DNA of 39,844 nucleotides, from positions 1 to 39,844 of the forward strand of contig JBBITL010000042.1 in NCBI GenBank assembly GCA_037440765.1, read 5' to 3'. The notes below the pieces were generated by a model that worked only from the letters and a program-made list of their open reading frames with translations, was not told where the DNA came from and searched no databases. The DNA is from DTKY01 sp037440765. GTDB taxonomy: Bacteria; Acidobacteriota; Terriglobia; Bryobacterales; Bryobacteraceae. Position numbers and translations under genes: made by a program. Shown piece after piece: positions 8,746 to 16,062 of the stretch. Numbering within the stretch: position 1 is the stretch's first letter; every line of letters begins with the position of its first letter.

Positions 8746-9724
8746 TTCACCCTCCGGCATCTTGGCCGTCCGGCTGGGATCCATGGGTGACGTTATCCAC
8801 GCGCTGCCCGCCGTCGCCACCCTGAAGCACAGTTACCCGGGCTCTGCCCTGACCTGGCTCATCGAGCCCCGCTGGGCCTGCCTCCTTGAAGGCAACCCTT
8901 TTGTGGACGATGTGATGGTGCTGGAGCGGAGGACGCTGGCCGGAATCCGCTGCGCCTGGCGGGAACTCCGCGCGCGGCGGTTCCGGTTCGTGGTGGATTT
9001 TCAGGGATTGTGCAAGTCCGCGCTGGCAGCTTCGGCGGCGCGCGCAGGCCGCATCTACGGGTTCCACCAGTCGCAGGCGCGCGAGCCGGTCGCCGCGCTG
9101 TTCTACTCGGACCGCGTTAGAGCCGGCGCGGCGCACGTCGTTGACCGCAATCTGGAACTGGCGGCGGCCGCGGGCGCCTCTTCGGTTGTGCGCGCCTTCC
9201 CGCTGCCGGAGGGCGTGCCCGAAGGGGTCTTGCCCGAGGGCGGCTTTGTCCTGGCCTGCCCCCTGTCGGGATGGGCGGGCAAGCAGTGGCCGCTAGACTA
9301 CTACGCGGCACTGGCCGGACTGCTCGGCCGCAGGCTGGGACTTCCTCTCGTGCTGAACGCTCCGCCGCAGGCGATGGGAATGCTGAAAGGTGGAGAAGGG
9401 ATCGTGGCTCATGCCTCCGGCCTGCCGGGGCTGATCCACGCCACACGCCGCGCCCGCGCGGTGGTGGGAATCGACAGCGGGCCGTTGCACCTGGCGGCCG
9501 CCCTCTCCAAGCCGGGTGTCGCCGTGTTCGGCCCGACCGATCCCGTCCGCAACGGGCCTTACAGCGGCACGATTACCGTCTTGCGCGACCCCGGCGCGGT
9601 GACCACCTACAAGCGATTCGACGAAATCGACCCCAGCATGCGCTCAGTCACGCCGGAGGCTGTGTTCGAAGCTCTGGAGGAGAGACTGGCCGGACGCAGC
9701 CGGCCGGCCGGTCAGACCGCCTGA
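8717..9724 (+). CDS. waaC: LPS heptosyltransferase I-like (GT9)
   Basis: A 335-residue glycosyltransferase family 9 protein. The N-terminal ILAVRLGSMGDVIHALPAVATL is the WaaC-type signature with the catalytic-region Asp. Later motifs are FVVDFQGLCKSALAA, LACPLSGWAGKQWP (phosphate/ADP-binding region) and VVGIDSGPLHLAAALSKPGVAVFGPTDP. It would add the first heptose to Kdo on lipid A. The ATG at 8717 lies inside the end of the preceding gene and has no clear ribosome site. The stop TGA shares its A with the ATG of the next gene (TGATG), so all four genes from waaF appear to form one transcription unit. The last 15 residues are low-complexity. Confidence 0.92.
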   Translation: MSTNGSARSSSPSGILAVRLGSMGDVIHALPAVATLKHSYPGSALTWLIEPRWACLLEGNPFVDDVMVLERRTLAGIRCAWRELRARRFRFVVDFQGLCKSALAASAARAGRIYGFHQSQAREPVAALFYSDRVRAGAAHVVDRNLELAAAAGASSVVRAFPLPEGVPEGVLPEGGFVLACPLSGWAGKQWPLDYYAALAGLLGRRLGLPLVLNAPPQAMGMLKGGEGIVAHASGLPGLIHATRRARAVVGIDSGPLHLAAALSKPGVAVFGPTDPVRNGPYSGTITVLRDPGAVTTYKRFDEIDPSMRSVTPEAVFEALEERLAGRSRPAGQTA

Positions 9725-10275
9725 TGCGCCGGCACTGGTTTCCCAAGCCTTACGCAGACCTGGTCGCACGGCTCCGCGTGCCCATTGGCTTCCTGGCGGT
9801 TGCCGCGTTCTTCTGGCTGGCCGATCCCACCCGCGCGTCGCTCGCCTGTGGCCTGCCGCTCGCCGCGCTGGGACTGACATTGCGCGGCTGGGCGGCCGGG
9901 CACCTGGAGAAGAACCAGCGCCTGGCTACCAGCGGCCCTTACGCCAGGGTGCGCAACCCGCTTTACCTGGGAACCCTGATGGTTGCCGCCGGCTTCGCTC
10001 TGGCGTCGCGCAGCCTGCCGCTCTCGGTGCTGTTCGCCGCGGTGTTTTTGCTTATCTACTTGCCTGCCGTCGAGCTCGAGGAGCAGTATCTCCGGGCGCT
10101 GTTCCGGGCCTTCGACCAGTACGCCAGCACGGTTCCGATGCTTCTGCCGCGTCTGCGCAGCGCCTCCGGAGGAGCCCGTTTCCGATGGAGCCTCTACATG
10201 CACAACCGCGAGTACCAGGCCCTGGCGGGCTTCCTCGCCGCCGCCGCCGTCCTCTTCTGGAGGGCTTTCCGGTAA
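9724..10275 (+). CDS. Isoprenylcysteine carboxyl methyltransferase-like (ICMT/PEMT) membrane protein
   Basis: A 183-residue integral membrane methyltransferase with about four or five hydrophobic segments (GFLAVAAFFWLA; LACGLPLAALGLTLRGW; LGTLMVAAGFALA; LSVLFAAVFLLIYLPAV). The family signature is present: GPYARVRNPLYLG, then ELEEQYLRALF and a terminal FDQYASTVPMLLPR. Bacterial members methylate lipids or unknown isoprenoid or small-molecule targets; the substrate here is not predictable. Its ATG overlaps the waaC stop, so it is probably co-translated with the LPS genes. A last hydrophobic segment (ALAGFLAAAAVLFW) extends past the usual end of the family. Confidence 0.85.
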   Translation: MRRHWFPKPYADLVARLRVPIGFLAVAAFFWLADPTRASLACGLPLAALGLTLRGWAAGHLEKNQRLATSGPYARVRNPLYLGTLMVAAGFALASRSLPLSVLFAAVFLLIYLPAVELEEQYLRALFRAFDQYASTVPMLLPRLRSASGGARFRWSLYMHNREYQALAGFLAAAAVLFWRAFR

Positions 10276-10295
10276 GGCGCGGCCGGCGCTGTTAT

Positions 10296-11165
10296 TCACC
10301 GCACTGAGTTTGAGAGCAAGGAAAGCAGCGGCGCGGCCCTGGCAGCGATGCGGGTGGCGCGGCCTCCCAGCGGGAGCTGGGTTTCCGGATAGTCAGGATT
10401 GACCCGTATCAGATGGGCATTCCTGTGGCGGGCCACGATGGCCTCGCACGGCCACCGGATCACCGAGGGAGTGTTGAAGCCGGCGCCGATCTCAATCACA
10501 ACCAGCCGCCCGTCCGCAGCCTGCTCCAGCCATTTCAGGAAGGCGGCCCGTTGTCCTTCGTACGGCTTCTCCACGAACCATTTCCCGCCCCGCACATTCA
10601 GCATCATGTCGCCGCCGCAATGCGGGCACAGGGGAACGGCGGATGCGTTTCTCAGGTCTCCGGTCTCGAGATCGACCATCGGCAGCAGCCGGTCGATGTA
10701 CGGCCTTGACTCCCAGACCTCTTCACAGCACGGCCGCAGGCACTGGAGGCTAGAGAACGTGCCCTGCACGGTCCAAAGCCGTTCCGGGCTGAAGCCAAGC
10801 CTGGGAAAGAGATCGTCCGCATTGCTTGTAAATACCCACCGGTCCGCGCGGGCGGTGAGATCCTTTAACTGGAGATATGGAGCGGGATTGGGCGGGGGGC
10901 TGTAGAGGTCCTCTTCCAGGTGCCGGGCGTAGAATGCCCACTCCATGCTTTTCCTGGGCCACCGGAACCCGATGGAGAGGTAGCGGCAATGCACCCCGAT
11001 CGCCTTCAGATACGGATAGCGTTTCAGAAACTGGACGCTTTCGGTGTAGTCGTATCCGGCATCGGCGCTCAGTCCCGCCCCCGCGCCGATCAGGATATGC
11101 TCGGCTTCCCCTACGATTCTGGCCAGTTTCTGAGCCAGGTCTCCTGAAAGCTCCCGGTGGATCAA
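10296..11165 (-). CDS. Class M sirtuin (SirTM), predicted protein ADP-ribosyltransferase
   Basis: A 289-residue NAD-dependent enzyme of the sirtuin fold. The NAD-binding GAGAGLSADAG lies at 28-38. TSNAD at 113-117 replaces the TQNID of ordinary sirtuins. WTVQG at 131-135 stands where the catalytic His-Gly usually is, so His is replaced by Gln134. Zinc ligands appear to be Cys142, Cys146 (or 147), Cys180 and Cys183. Loss of His with a retained Asn and Gln is described for SirTM enzymes, which ADP-ribosylate proteins rather than deacylate them. The TTG start shares four bases with the stop of the macrodomain gene (TTGA), with GGGAG 8 bases upstream. It converges on the ICMT gene. No GcvH-L or LplA2, the usual SirTM partners, is nearby. 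Confidence 0.88.
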   Translation of the reverse strand: MIHRELSGDLAQKLARIVGEAEHILIGAGAGLSADAGYDYTESVQFLKRYPYLKAIGVHCRYLSIGFRWPRKSMEWAFYARHLEEDLYSPPPNPAPYLQLKDLTARADRWVFTSNADDLFPRLGFSPERLWTVQGTFSSLQCLRPCCEEVWESRPYIDRLLPMVDLETGDLRNASAVPLCPHCGGDMMLNVRGGKWFVEKPYEGQRAAFLKWLEQAADGRLVVIEIGAGFNTPSVIRWPCEAIVARHRNAHLIRVNPDYPETQLPLGGRATRIAARAAPLLSLLSNSVR

Positions 11166-11944
11166 GCCGGCATCTCCCTGATGACGTCCCTGTAGACGCA
11201 CTCATCGCCCTCGGAGAAAGCCACGATGACCACGTGAAGCGCGCCTCGGCGGGCTGACAGGAACTCGCGGATCACGCCCAGCGCAACGCAGGCGGCCTCG
11301 TCCTTCGGGTAGCCGAAGATGCCGGTTGAGATCGCGCAGAACGCGACGCTGTCCACGCGCAACTCCAGAGCCGCGTCGAGGCAAGCCCGGTAGCAGCCGG
11401 CCAGCGCCTCGCGATCCCGATCCGAAGGCATACCCTCTCGCACTGTCGGACCTACGGTGTGCAGCACGTGCTTGCAGGGCAGGTAGAACCCGGCTGTGGC
11501 GGTCGCCGTGGCCACCGGTTCGGGGCGCCCCCGCTTTGCCATGATCCACTCGCAGGCCTCTCTCAAACGCGGACCGGCCGCCGTGTGGATGGCGTTGTCC
11601 ACGCAGGCGTGAAAAGGGATGTAGCAACCCGTCAAGCCCGAATTGGCCGCGTTGACGATTGCTCCTGTCTTAAGGCGGGTGATGTCGCCGCGCCAGAGCG
11701 AAACTGCGTCTGTCCACCGCGCGTCGGAGGTGAGGCGAGGCAGGTCGGCCGCGCACTGGAACGGCCTGGCCTTTGACTCCTGGCTCCAGAGCTCATCAAG
11801 CAGCGGCCACGCTTCCTTCGGGATCTCCGCCGTCCTGTGCGTCGTGAGCCACGCCGTCAGACGGCGCCGCCAGGTGGATGGGTCGCCCGCCGGCTCCGCG
11901 CCCTCAAGTATCGTCATCAGGCGGTGGAGGTGGTTCCCAGGCAA
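11162..11944 (-). CDS. Zinc-dependent macrodomain protein, predicted ADP-ribosyl hydrolase
   Basis: A 260-residue protein. A helical N-terminal extension (1-75) is followed by a macrodomain starting at VSLWRGDITRL (81-91) with IVNAANSGLTG. GCYIPFHAC at 106-114 supplies the Cys107/His112/Cys114 set seen in zinc macrodomains. CAISTGIFGYPKDEA is the second substrate loop. Known members remove ADP-ribose placed by SirTM. It is immediately upstream of, and coupled to, the SirTM gene, giving a writer/eraser pair. The start is uncertain: TTG at 11944 retains the full extension, while an in-frame ATG at 11917 has no ribosome site either. It is about 30 bases from the small secreted-peptide gene on the same strand. 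Confidence 0.9.
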   Translation of the reverse strand: MPGNHLHRLMTILEGAEPAGDPSTWRRRLTAWLTTHRTAEIPKEAWPLLDELWSQESKARPFQCAADLPRLTSDARWTDAVSLWRGDITRLKTGAIVNAANSGLTGCYIPFHACVDNAIHTAAGPRLREACEWIMAKRGRPEPVATATATAGFYLPCKHVLHTVGPTVREGMPSDRDREALAGCYRACLDAALELRVDSVAFCAISTGIFGYPKDEAACVALGVIREFLSARRGALHVVIVAFSEGDECVYRDVIREMPA

Positions 11945-11974
11945 GGCTTCCCCGATCAGTTCAGCAGCCGGCAG

Positions 11975-12103
11975 TCACTTTCTGCATGAAGGTCCTGCTG
12001 TTTTCTCCCCGGCGCCTGGCGGCGAAGGAAGGCCCTGCGCTCCTGCCAGGCCGGCGGCCAGAACCATCACCGGCGTGGCCGCTATCCAGACTTTGTTCTT
12101 CAT
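11975..12103 (-). CDS. Small secreted peptide, 42 residues, unknown
   Basis: A short gene with a good ribosome site: GAGG lies about 6 bases before the ATG at 12103. It encodes MKNKVWIAA followed by a hydrophobic core (VMVLAAGLAGAQ), a typical signal peptide. The mature part would be only about 19 residues (GLPSPPGAGEKTAGPSC). It may be a genuine small secreted peptide, or the remnant of a longer exported protein whose body has been lost. It lies between the exported methyltransferase and the zinc macrodomain gene on the same strand. No family is recognised. Confidence 0.45.
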   Translation of the reverse strand: MKNKVWIAATPVMVLAAGLAGAQGLPSPPGAGEKTAGPSCRK

Positions 12104-12176
12104 GATTACCTCTTCCCTTTGACGGCGGCAGGAATCGCGTTGTGAATGCTCGGAGCGCCGGCGGACCACGTTGCCG

Positions 12177-12746
12177 TCATCGACGGGCCGGCTGAGGCGA
12201 GGGGACCCTCCACAGGTAGATCATCACGCCGTCCACCGTCCTTGTCTCCTCGGGAGCCCAGTCCCCCATATCGTGATACAGGGAGACGATTCGGGTCCCC
12301 GGCTTCAGTTCCTTCAGGAGCCGAGGCCTGAGTCTCAGATTGACGGACGGCCACAGAGCCATGGCCACAACCGAGGCGTCGCGGAAGTCGGTTTCGAACA
12401 GGTCTTCCTCCCGGAACCTGACCATGCGGCTGACGCCGGCCTCTTTGGCGTTCCGGGTCGACTGCTCTATCAACCCCGGATCGATGTCCACCCCGACCGC
12501 CCGAGCGCCGAACTCCCTGGCGGCGGTGATTGCGATCCGCCCGTCACCGCAGCCCAGGTCATAAACCAGGTCGCCCTTGGTGACGCCTGCCAGTTCGAGC
12601 ATGGCTGTCACGGCCGGCATCGGCGACGGCTCGAAGCGGACGTCCGGCGGGCGTTTCGGCGTCTTCTGAGCGCAGGCGGGCGCATGGCCTGCCAGCGCCA
12701 GCAGCAACAGCGCCGCGACTCCATTGAGCCGCACCGGGAAAGGCAT
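12177..12746 (-). CDS. Exported class I SAM-dependent methyltransferase
   Basis: A 189-residue Rossmann-fold methyltransferase. Motif I VYDLGCGDGR is at 61-70 and motif II GVDIDPG follows at about 85. FREEDLFETDF and ASVVAMALWPSVNLRLRPRLL give the later strands. All SAM-binding motifs look intact. Residues 1-27 form a convincing signal peptide (VRLNGVAALLLLALAGHAPACAQ), which would send the enzyme out of the cytoplasm where SAM is made. The ATG at 12746 has no clear ribosome site. It begins 20 bases after the sigma-factor stop and may be translated from the same transcript. The substrate is unknown. Confidence 0.83.
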   Translation of the reverse strand: MPFPVRLNGVAALLLLALAGHAPACAQKTPKRPPDVRFEPSPMPAVTAMLELAGVTKGDLVYDLGCGDGRIAITAAREFGARAVGVDIDPGLIEQSTRNAKEAGVSRMVRFREEDLFETDFRDASVVAMALWPSVNLRLRPRLLKELKPGTRIVSLYHDMGDWAPEETRTVDGVMIYLWRVPSPQPARR

Positions 12747-12766
12747 TCGACCGAAGGGGGGCGCCG

Positions 12767-13615
12767 TCAACACACAAGTGGATCCTGCCTCGCATCGAGC
12801 GTGTCTATCAAACGCCGCGCGAAATCGACCGAGGAAGCCCTGGGGTGGCTGCTGCGATGCACTTCGAGCGCCCAGCGCGCCTGGTCCACCTGCCGCACTA
12901 TGGCCCGCGTTTCCTGGAAAGACGAGGACTTGGCGGCGTAATCGCAGGAGCCGGGCCGGACCTTGCCTGCCCTCAGGGCTGCCGGCGCCATACGGTTGCA
13001 CTTGCATGGGGCGGTGTCCGAGGCGAGCCCGCAGTAGGCCCGCGTGAACGTCAAAATGGCCGCGCGCGAATGTTGAAGCCGCTTCCGGAACAGGCTGTGT
13101 GAGATCTCCAGAGCCTCGGCGGCCTCGACGCCCGGCAGTTCCAGGATCTCTCCAAGCACGTAGGCCAGCCGGTGCTCCCGGTCGAGGCACTGGAGCATGG
13201 CAAGCGTGCACCCGACCTTTACCTCCTCTATCAGCACGGAGTGCTCCGTCTCAGCGGGCGCTTCCTGGGCGAACCCCTGCGTGAGATCCTCAGCCAACTG
13301 CTGGAAGCTCAGCCGCAGGCGCTCAACTGCGCTCTTCTTCACGTCCAGGATGTAGTTCACCGCGACCCGGTAGGCCCAGGTCCTCAGCTTGCTGCGGAAG
13401 TCGAACTGCGAGAGGCGGGTGACGATCCGGACCAGGATCTCCTGGGTGGCGTCCTCGGCGTCTTCCCGCTTGCACAACATGCGCAGGGACAGGCCGTAGA
13501 TGTCGCCCTGGATCGCCCGGACCAGCCTCTCAAGAGCGTTGCGGTCTCCGCCGATGGCGCGCCGGGCTTCGTCCTCAAGCGCCATCACGTTCGCCTGAGC
13601 CCCGCCGTCATTCAC
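12767..13615 (-). CDS. ECF-type RNA polymerase sigma factor with Cys-containing C-terminal extension
   Basis: A 282-residue sigma-70 family protein. Region 2 spans about 25-95 (LERLVRAIQGDIYGLSLRML; EDAEDATQEILVRI; FRSKLRTWAYRVAVNYILD). Region 4 spans about 135-190 (CLDREHRLAYVLGEILEL; AAEALEISHSLFRKRLQHSR). The tail of about 90 residues starts with CGLASDTAPCKC (Cys195, 204, 206) and has no match I can name. Ordinary ECF factors stop near residue 190. The GTG at 13615 is chosen because GGAGG lies 8 bases upstream; the frame opens at 13645. No anti-sigma gene is adjacent. The exported methyltransferase directly downstream may be co-transcribed. Confidence 0.85.
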   Translation of the reverse strand: MNDGGAQANVMALEDEARRAIGGDRNALERLVRAIQGDIYGLSLRMLCKREDAEDATQEILVRIVTRLSQFDFRSKLRTWAYRVAVNYILDVKKSAVERLRLSFQQLAEDLTQGFAQEAPAETEHSVLIEEVKVGCTLAMLQCLDREHRLAYVLGEILELPGVEAAEALEISHSLFRKRLQHSRAAILTFTRAYCGLASDTAPCKCNRMAPAALRAGKVRPGSCDYAAKSSSFQETRAIVRQVDQARWALEVHRSSHPRASSVDFARRLIDTLDARQDPLVC

Positions 13616-13659
13616 CTGGCGCCCCTCCCCTCTCCTTTGCCGCAACCAGCATGCCGCGA

Positions 13660-14808
13660 TCAGACGGCAGGCTTGATGAACAGACCGGCCCCGATGCCGG
13701 CCGCCTCAGATCCGGCCACCGGATGCAGGTAGTCTCGTTTTGTCTGGCCACGCTCGAAAGCCACCGGCTGGTCCGTGACCTTCGTCCGGATCAGTTCCAT
13801 GAATGACGGATCGATGTCTTTGTATCCGAGCGTTGCTCCAGTGCCCGAGCCCGCAAGCCTCCGGTTGTTGGCGAAATAGCTGTCCACAACCCTGTAGCGG
13901 ATGGCCTCTTGCGGCGCGGCGCCCACCCGGCTTCCCTCCCGGCCGGCGAGCGCCGAGGCGCCGCTCTGGTTGGTCCAGACGTACTCGCAGTTGGCGATCA
14001 CGTTGTTCCGGAAGTCGAAATCGCCTTGGATGCCGGACGTCCACACGCCGCTCCCGTAGACGCTGTCGCAGAAGCAGTTCCTCATTGCGTGCCCGCTGCT
14101 GCCCCCGGTCCAGTAGACCACTGAGATCTTCAGGCCGCGGAAGATGCAGTGATGCACGTTCACTCCGTTGCCGTTCGCGATGATCGCCACGTGAATGGGG
14201 TTCGTCAGATCGTCGCCGGCAAAGATGCACTGCGCGACTTCCAGGTCCTCCAGGTCCCGGCGCAATCGGCTGATGCCGTAGAGACGCTGGATCATCCCGG
14301 GCCTGGGCGTCTCCACCACCGGCAGACCGAGGACCTTCAGGCCCTGAATGGTGACGTGGCTGGTCTCAACCAGGAATCCGTCGGCCGCACCGCCCAGCGG
14401 GTCCGGCCGCCCATTCCAGGTCGGGGCAAGCGGCATGGCATGGATGAGCGTCGGCATCCGGCCCGTGTGCCAGTCAGGGTCGCCCGGCAGAACCTCGGCC
14501 CGTATGGTCAGCCGCTGGGTTCTGGAGAAGGCCCGCCGCTCGGGTTTGAGGAGCGTTGTCTCGCCGACGGCGTAGATCCCTTCTGACAACACCACGGTCA
14601 TCGGCCCGGAGCCTGCGCTCTGGTTTACGCGCCGGGCCGCCTCCGCCAGGGTGCGGAGGGGACTGTCCTTGGTTCCCGCATTCGTGTCGGCGCCGCTCGC
14701 CGGATTCAGGTAGAGCGTGTTCTGAGCGGCCTGCTGCCAGGCCAGCCCGGCAACCCCTGCCGCCGGGGCGCTCAAGGCCGCCTTGAGCGCCTGTCGTCTG
14801 GTTGTCAT
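13660..14808 (-). CDS. Tat-exported right-handed beta-helix protein
   Basis: A 382-residue protein with a twin-arginine-type leader (TTRRQALKAALSAPAAGVAG). Residues about 30-70 (LYLNPASGADTNAGTKDSPLRTL) resemble the DUF1565 start of pectate-lyase-like proteins. Parallel beta-helix rungs follow (SHVTIQGLKVLGL; LEVAQCIFAG; VNVHHCIFRGL; AMRNCFCDSVYG; FDFRNNVIANCEYV). Such proteins bind or cleave acidic polysaccharides; no catalytic set can be assigned from sequence. The start is an ATG at 14808. It lies 18 bases downstream of the exported DinB gene on the same strand and 44 bases upstream of the sigma-factor gene. Confidence 0.82.
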   Translation of the reverse strand: MTTRRQALKAALSAPAAGVAGLAWQQAAQNTLYLNPASGADTNAGTKDSPLRTLAEAARRVNQSAGSGPMTVVLSEGIYAVGETTLLKPERRAFSRTQRLTIRAEVLPGDPDWHTGRMPTLIHAMPLAPTWNGRPDPLGGAADGFLVETSHVTIQGLKVLGLPVVETPRPGMIQRLYGISRLRRDLEDLEVAQCIFAGDDLTNPIHVAIIANGNGVNVHHCIFRGLKISVVYWTGGSSGHAMRNCFCDSVYGSGVWTSGIQGDFDFRNNVIANCEYVWTNQSGASALAGREGSRVGAAPQEAIRYRVVDSYFANNRRLAGSGTGATLGYKDIDPSFMELIRTKVTDQPVAFERGQTKRDYLHPVAGSEAAGIGAGLFIKPAV

Positions 14809-14826
14809 GTTCCCTTCGTTCCCCGC

Positions 14827-15354
14827 TTACCGCTTCTCGCTCGAAGGCGGCACCAGGCCCTTCATGCGCAGGTAGGTCACGATGTTGCCGTAGTGCTCGT
14901 TGTTGTGCGCCGTGTTGAAAGACAGCACCGTCACTCTGGCCTGTTCGGCGCCGAAGAACTTCACCGTCGTGGCCGCCTGGGCGTCGGTCAGGCTGTCATA
15001 TGCCTGATCGCAGTAGGAGAAAGCTTCCTTCAGGGCCGCCACCAGGTCCGCCTTCGTGGTCTTGGACTTCTCGACGCCCGGGGCGGGATTCGGCTTGCCC
15101 AGCACGGGCGAGCAGAACAGGTACTGGGCGTCGGCGACGTGCCCCAGCAACTGGCCGAACGTGCGCACCTCCGGGGTGGGCCTGAACGAGTAATCTGCTT
15201 CCGGCATCTTCTCGGCGGACCGGATGATGTTGTCCTTGATCATCGAATGCAGGAACTTCTGGCCCGCGGCTATCGGCCCCTGAGCGGGCGCCTGGGCGCT
15301 CACGGCGCCGCCGCAAAGCACCAGTAGAACCATCATCAACGCTGTCTGTTTCAT
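14827..15354 (-). CDS. Exported DinB-like four-helix protein
   Basis: A 175-residue protein with a signal peptide (TALMMVLLVLCGGAVSAQA) followed by a DinB/YfiT-type metal-binding four-helix bundle. The helices include GQKFLHSMI, FGQLLGHVADAQYLFC and FNTAHNNEHYGNIVTYLRMKG. The His of LLGHVA and the HNNEH pair are the usual metal ligands. DinB-fold enzymes include thiol transferases and DNA-damage-inducible proteins of unknown role. Exported versions ending in AQ are, from general knowledge, common in Acidobacteria. AAGGAA lies 10 bases before the ATG at 15354. A TACAAT box at 15443-15448 is a possible promoter. Function is not assigned. Confidence 0.85.
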   Translation of the reverse strand: MKQTALMMVLLVLCGGAVSAQAPAQGPIAAGQKFLHSMIKDNIIRSAEKMPEADYSFRPTPEVRTFGQLLGHVADAQYLFCSPVLGKPNPAPGVEKSKTTKADLVAALKEAFSYCDQAYDSLTDAQAATTVKFFGAEQARVTVLSFNTAHNNEHYGNIVTYLRMKGLVPPSSEKR

Positions 15355-15442
15355 GTCGGGTGTTTCCTTTCGTTCGCAGGTACGTGTTCTTCCTTTAGAC
15401 GACGGGCCGCGCCCCTCTGTGAACGCGACACGGCTTTGTCCG

Positions 15443-15448
15443 ATTGTA
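15443..15448 (-). promoter_or_regulatory. Candidate -10 box upstream of the DinB gene
   Basis: TACAAT on the minus strand, about 90 bases before the DinB start, in the 144-base gap between divergent genes. No -35 hexamer is visible. Otherwise this gap holds no recognisable element. Confidence 0.3.
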
Positions 15449-15498
15449 TCCCGCCGGCGGTCATGCGCCCGCGCCGCCCGCCGGTGTAGATTAGAGCC

Positions 15499-16062
15499 AT
15501 GGCCAAGGTTCTTGTGGTAACCGGCGATGCCGGCGAATCCTATGAAGCTCTCTACGCGGTCCACCGGTTCCGGGAAGCCGGATGGGAGACGGTCGTCGCC
15601 GCCCCTTCCCGGCGGCGGCTGCATCTGGTCATGCACGACTTCGAGCCGGGATGGGACACCTACATTGAACGGCCCGGCTATGGGCTGGAGGCCGACGTGG
15701 CGTTCGGCGACGTCCGCGTGCCGGACTACGAGGCGATCCTGATTCTGGGCGGCCGCGCTCCCGAATACCTGCGCAACAACGCCGCGCTCCTGGATATCGT
15801 CCGGGCCTTCGACCGTGCCGGCAAGTGGGTTTTCGCCATCTGCCACGGCATACAGGTGCTGGCTGCGGCGGGCCTCGCCGCGGGCAAGCGCGTCACCTGC
15901 TACGAGCACGTCCGCTTCGAGGCCGAGCAGGCCGGCGGGACCTACGTTACCAGCCAGGCCGTGCGCGACGGACGCATGGTCACCGCTCAGACCTGGCAGT
16001 CCCATCCGGAGTTCTACCGCGAGATCTTCGCCTGCCTGGCCGGCAAGCCCGATGCCGCTTGA
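15499..16062 (+). CDS. DJ-1/PfpI family protein
   Basis: A 187-residue member of the DJ-1/PfpI superfamily, cytoplasmic. Nucleophile-elbow Cys115 lies in FAICHGIQVL, and the acidic residue of GDAGES near residue 12 occupies the usual Glu position. AILILGGRAPEYLRNN is the second conserved segment and VTAQTWQSHPEFYREI ends the fold. Relatives include deglycase/chaperone-type proteins and PfpI proteases; activity cannot be told apart from sequence. No ribosome site is seen. TAGATT at 15487-15492 ends 6 bases before the ATG, so the mRNA could be leaderless, though no -35 box supports it. Its 3' end overlaps the esterase gene by 11 bases. Confidence 0.9.
   Translation: MAKVLVVTGDAGESYEALYAVHRFREAGWETVVAAPSRRRLHLVMHDFEPGWDTYIERPGYGLEADVAFGDVRVPDYEAILILGGRAPEYLRNNAALLDIVRAFDRAGKWVFAICHGIQVLAAAGLAAGKRVTCYEHVRFEAEQAGGTYVTSQAVRDGRMVTAQTWQSHPEFYREIFACLAGKPDAA

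Noticed and set aside
10443..10700. The sirtuin as an ordinary protein deacetylase
   Set aside because: The catalytic His of deacylases is Gln134, TQNID is TSNAD, and the gene is coupled to a zinc macrodomain, all of which fit the class M group.
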